Of a stretch of 64,000 bases of DNA, positions 61,760 to 64,000 are shown piece after piece. Numbering within the stretch: position 1 is the stretch's first letter; every line of letters begins with the position of its first letter. The notes beneath the pieces are model-generated. The model saw only the letters and a program-made list of their open reading frames with translations, made no database searches and was not told where the DNA came from. A program made the position numbers and the translations under genes. This stretch comes from CAJINA01 sp964636125. GTDB taxonomy: Bacteria > Desulfobacterota > Desulfobacteria > Desulfobacterales > CAJINA01. The stretch lies in contig CAZWPX010000016.1 of the NCBI GenBank assembly GCA_964636125.1, forward strand, positions 16,653 to 80,652. Direction: 5' to 3'.

Positions 61760-62206
61760 ATGAACAATCGCCAGGTTAACTCAATGACCGACGAGTCAGA
61801 GAACAGGCACGGAAGGCTCAATGCCGGTTTTACCCTCATGGAGATCCTGATTGCCCTGTCAATTTTCAGCATAGGTATTCTGGCTGTGGCCGCCATGCAG
61901 ATGCGCTCGATGCAGGTCAATAACATGGCCAGCAACATTACCGAATCGACCACCTGGGCCCAGGATACAATGGAAGATTTGATTTCACGCAGTTGGGGCG
62001 ATGCACGCCTGGCGGAAGGTACCCAGAGCGAGACCGCACAGGATGGAACCGTGGTTACCTGGACCGTGACGGATGTGGAAATGGACACCGCCTCGGCCGG
62101 CGCAGAACTGAAACGGATTACGGTGCGCGCAACTTACAATGACGGCCTTGGAAATACCAGGACGGTGAGTGTCGCGGGTGCCTATCCAAGGCTTGCGGCT
62201 CCATAG
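61760..62206 (+). CDS. pilV: Minor pilin PilV
   Basis: 148 aa from ATG 61760. Cleavage site AG|FTLMEILIALSIFSIGIL and AVAAMQMRSMQVNNMASN are typical of PilV. Gene order PilW then PilV differs slightly from the fimT-pilV-pilW-pilX order of Pseudomonas. Start GTG 61742 is possible but has no ribosome site. Confidence 0.85.
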   Translation: MNNRQVNSMTDESENRHGRLNAGFTLMEILIALSIFSIGILAVAAMQMRSMQVNNMASNITESTTWAQDTMEDLISRSWGDARLAEGTQSETAQDGTVVTWTVTDVEMDTASAGAELKRITVRATYNDGLGNTRTVSVAGAYPRLAAP

Positions 62207-62277
62207 AGAACCACCAGTCGATGCCTCCCCGCATGGGGATGAAAGGATAAAATTTTCTAATTATCAAGGATTATCCA

Positions 62278-62769
62278 ATGGAAAATACAAAAATACTCAC
62301 CGATGAAGATGGCTCGATTATTGTTATCGTACTGATTATTCTGGTTTTGGTTACACTTATGGGGGTCTCCTCCACGACCACCTCCACCATTGAAATCCAG
62401 ATTGCCGGCAACGAGAAAACATACAAGCAGAATTTCTATACCGCTGAGGGCGCAACCATGGAAGCCCTGCAAAATATGGATATCGCCGATTCAGAAGCCC
62501 TGAAACTCAACACGCCTACCACGCTGGGCTGGATGATGAACGGAGATATAGACCTGGACGACAGCAGCGCGGTAGCCACCAATACAACAGCGGCCACAAA
62601 TGTCGGCGACGGGTCCCGCTACTATGCCATTAACCGCGGATTTACCACCGGCACCTCCCTGGGGATGGTGAGTACCTCTCAGCTTTACACATTTGAGGTG
62701 CATGGATTTGTCGACAAGGGAACCGGCGGGCGCGCGCACATTGAAGTGGGGTATAAAAGAAGATTTTGA
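62278..62769 (+). CDS. Minor pilin assembly protein PilX-like
   Basis: 163 aa. The N-terminus is EDGSIIVIVLIILVLVTLMG, with the leader ending EDG before the hydrophobic helix (PilX family, where Glu+5 is often absent). AGNEKTYKQNFYTAEGATMEA is the PilX signature. In Pseudomonas PilX works with PilY1. SD is weak (AAGGATTATCC). Confidence 0.8.
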   Translation: MENTKILTDEDGSIIVIVLIILVLVTLMGVSSTTTSTIEIQIAGNEKTYKQNFYTAEGATMEALQNMDIADSEALKLNTPTTLGWMMNGDIDLDDSSAVATNTTAATNVGDGSRYYAINRGFTTGTSLGMVSTSQLYTFEVHGFVDKGTGGRAHIEVGYKRRF

Positions 62770-62942
62770 GTTGCAGATGACAGAGAGCAGAGGGCACCGT
62801 GCACCGGAACACGTGAAGGTGCCGGTTCTCACTCTTAAGATCTAATCATATAAAATTGCGAAGAGATTTTATATTATCGGGCGAAAATACATCTGCCGGG
62901 AACATGCCAGAACACAGGGCGGATATAATCAGGAGAGATACA

Positions 62943-64000
62943 ATGATAGTCATGGACAAGCGCTTTAATAACGATATGACAATCGGAAAAAGAATGCAGG
63001 CCCTTCGAGTTGCGATTGCTTTTGCATTCGTGTTGATGTGTTTGTTCGGGTTCAGCGGTGCCGCGGAAGCCGTCAGTCTCAAATTGAATCCTCTTGGGAC
63101 CGGGTCTGGAACGGTGGTCGCTTCCGTCGGAAGTATATCTGGCGCTGGCGGTGGGACAATGACCAGTAGTACGGTTGTGATTAATGGATATGTGGATGGT
63201 GATGTTGTAACGCTGACCGTTACCCCAGCCGCCGATTCTCTTTTTGGCGGATGGGGCGGAGATACAGGTTACATAACAGGGGCAAGTTCCCCTTATACAT
63301 TAACTTTTCCAATCGGTGCTGCTAACCAATCTACCACAGCTAGTTTCGAAAAAAAATGGACCATGAGTTTTGGCGTCAGCCCTGCTGGCAGTTCGAGTTT
63401 GTTGGGCAGCACCAGCCAGGAAGGTATTCCCACGGTAGACAACTCGACGGCTGTAAAGGCTACTCCCGATCCGAGATATTACTGGTTTCAATGGCAGGCG
63501 ACAGGAACAATATCTGGTAACATTACTCAATTTAGCACAACCTGGCCAGCCGGTCCGGTACCCAATGCGGAAGACTGGACAGTCACAGCGGTTTCCATAC
63601 CCAACAACGTAAATCTCAGTAGCGCCACATCTTCTGGAAACGAGGCCTCCCGGGTGCCGTTTAGAGTCGAAATAGACAAAGCGAACCCGACCAATCCTAC
63701 TACGATCCGCTATAACATCACGCATACATCAACAGATGCCACTGATTTTACTGCCACAACAGGGCTTGTGACAATACCGGCCACAAAGACGTTTGTAGAT
63801 TTTAGTGTCGGAAAAGATGATGGTATTGTTGAAGCAGATGAAAAATTCACACTTACCCTGGCGAGTGTGACCACTGGCAATGCGTTTATCGGATCAACCA
63901 TATCGTCGGCTACAGGGACGATTAACAACGACGACACAGCGACTTTGACGGTTGCGGCCGTGGCCAGCCAGGACGAGAGCACGTCACCGTACAAGTTCAC
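62943..64000 (+). CDS. Large secreted Calx-beta protein (partial, pilY1 position)
   Basis: Open to the right edge with 352 whole codons visible. ATG 62943 is preceded by AGGAGAGA. The signal peptide (LRVAIAFAFVLMCLFGFSGAAEA, start of the hydrophobic run near residue 21) is followed by an InlB-type divergent repeat (VDGDVVTLTVTPAADSLFGG, about 75-95) and, at about 230-335, a Calx-beta-like domain (FRVEIDKANPTNPTTIRYNI, DDGIVEADEKFTLTL, ATGTINNDD). The gene lies where pilY1 is expected. A C-terminal PilY1 propeller would prove a tip adhesin but is outside the window. Confidence 0.75.
   Translation, partial: MIVMDKRFNNDMTIGKRMQALRVAIAFAFVLMCLFGFSGAAEAVSLKLNPLGTGSGTVVASVGSISGAGGGTMTSSTVVINGYVDGDVVTLTVTPAADSLFGGWGGDTGYITGASSPYTLTFPIGAANQSTTASFEKKWTMSFGVSPAGSSSLLGSTSQEGIPTVDNSTAVKATPDPRYYWFQWQATGTISGNITQFSTTWPAGPVPNAEDWTVTAVSIPNNVNLSSATSSGNEASRVPFRVEIDKANPTNPTTIRYNITHTSTDATDFTATTGLVTIPATKTFVDFSVGKDDGIVEADEKFTLTLASVTTGNAFIGSTISSATGTINNDDTATLTVAAVASQDESTSPYKF

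Noticed and set aside
1..64000. CRISPR array, transposase, phage, integrase or rRNA operon
   Set aside because: No regularly spaced repeats with unique spacers, no such protein motifs and no rRNA-like sequence found anywhere in the window.

Overview
The window looks like a chromosomal segment of an anaerobic, sulfate-reducer-like member of the Desulfobacterota (former Deltaproteobacteria), most likely near the Desulfobacterales. This is an inference from gene content. The signs are both radical-SAM enzymes of the siroheme-dependent heme route (AhbC and AhbD) flanking hemB, a long pyrophosphate-type phosphofructokinase, a corrinoid protein beside a UroD-like methyltransferase, a fused PurS/PurL with a large PurQ, two-subunit glycyl-tRNA synthetase, and lipid A and type IV pilus genes of a Gram-negative cell. 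Base composition and codon use look even throughout. I see no prophage, transposase, CRISPR array or rRNA operon. One tRNA gene, tRNA-Arg(CCG), is present.

Layout. Bases 1-12665 are a long plus-strand run: two SurA-type periplasmic chaperones, a RodZ-like protein, MgtE, RecO, a GHMP sugar kinase, GlyQ/GlyS, a small conserved-looking protein, a nucleoside phosphorylase-like protein and a strongly diverged LigA-like protein. Next come acylphosphatase and a frameshifted HEAT-repeat gene (12.9-14.7 kb), then a corrinoid protein, a UroD-like methyltransferase and an MFS transporter (15.0-18.2 kb). The minus strand then carries smc-ftsY (18.3-23.3 kb) and a polar amino-acid ABC transporter (23.8-26.5 kb). 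After a plus-strand phosphofructokinase (27.0-29.1 kb) come, on the minus strand, ahbD, hemB, ahbC and a ClpX-like AAA+ ATPase (29.2-34.7 kb). A mixed region follows: a tandem universal stress protein, a small monooxygenase-like protein, FabH-like synthase, LpxD, tRNA-Arg, FolC, S21, Adk and a CCA-adding enzyme (35-43.7 kb). From 44.2 to 59.5 kb the plus strand carries the housekeeping run rho-rpmE-prfA-prmC, rpsB-tsf-pyrH-frr-uppS-cdsA-dxr-rseP and purL-purQ. The window ends in a type IV minor-pilin cluster (59.6-64.0 kb) whose last gene, a large Calx-beta protein in the usual pilY1 position, runs off the edge.

How the genes work together. The first genes serve envelope protein folding and shape. 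The smc-ftsY pair links chromosome organisation with membrane targeting. ahbC, hemB and ahbD supply heme by the alternative route. The corrinoid protein and UroD-like protein form a methyl-transfer pair, probably for a substrate imported by the neighbouring MFS carrier. The rpsB-to-rseP run joins translation, pyrimidine kinase and isoprenoid/phospholipid synthesis with envelope proteolysis. The final cluster builds the tip and minor subunits of a pilus, preceded by a good sigma-54-type promoter match.

Most unusual points: a LigA relative that keeps the nucleophilic lysine but has lost several other adenylation residues; an ABC permease with a periplasmic barrel-sandwich-like insert; a family of roughly 127-153 bp intergenic hairpin elements, most lying directly after stop codons; an 18-bp tandem repeat extending S2; and the Calx-beta protein at the pilY1 position. 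I do not see a clear-cut new defence or mobile system.
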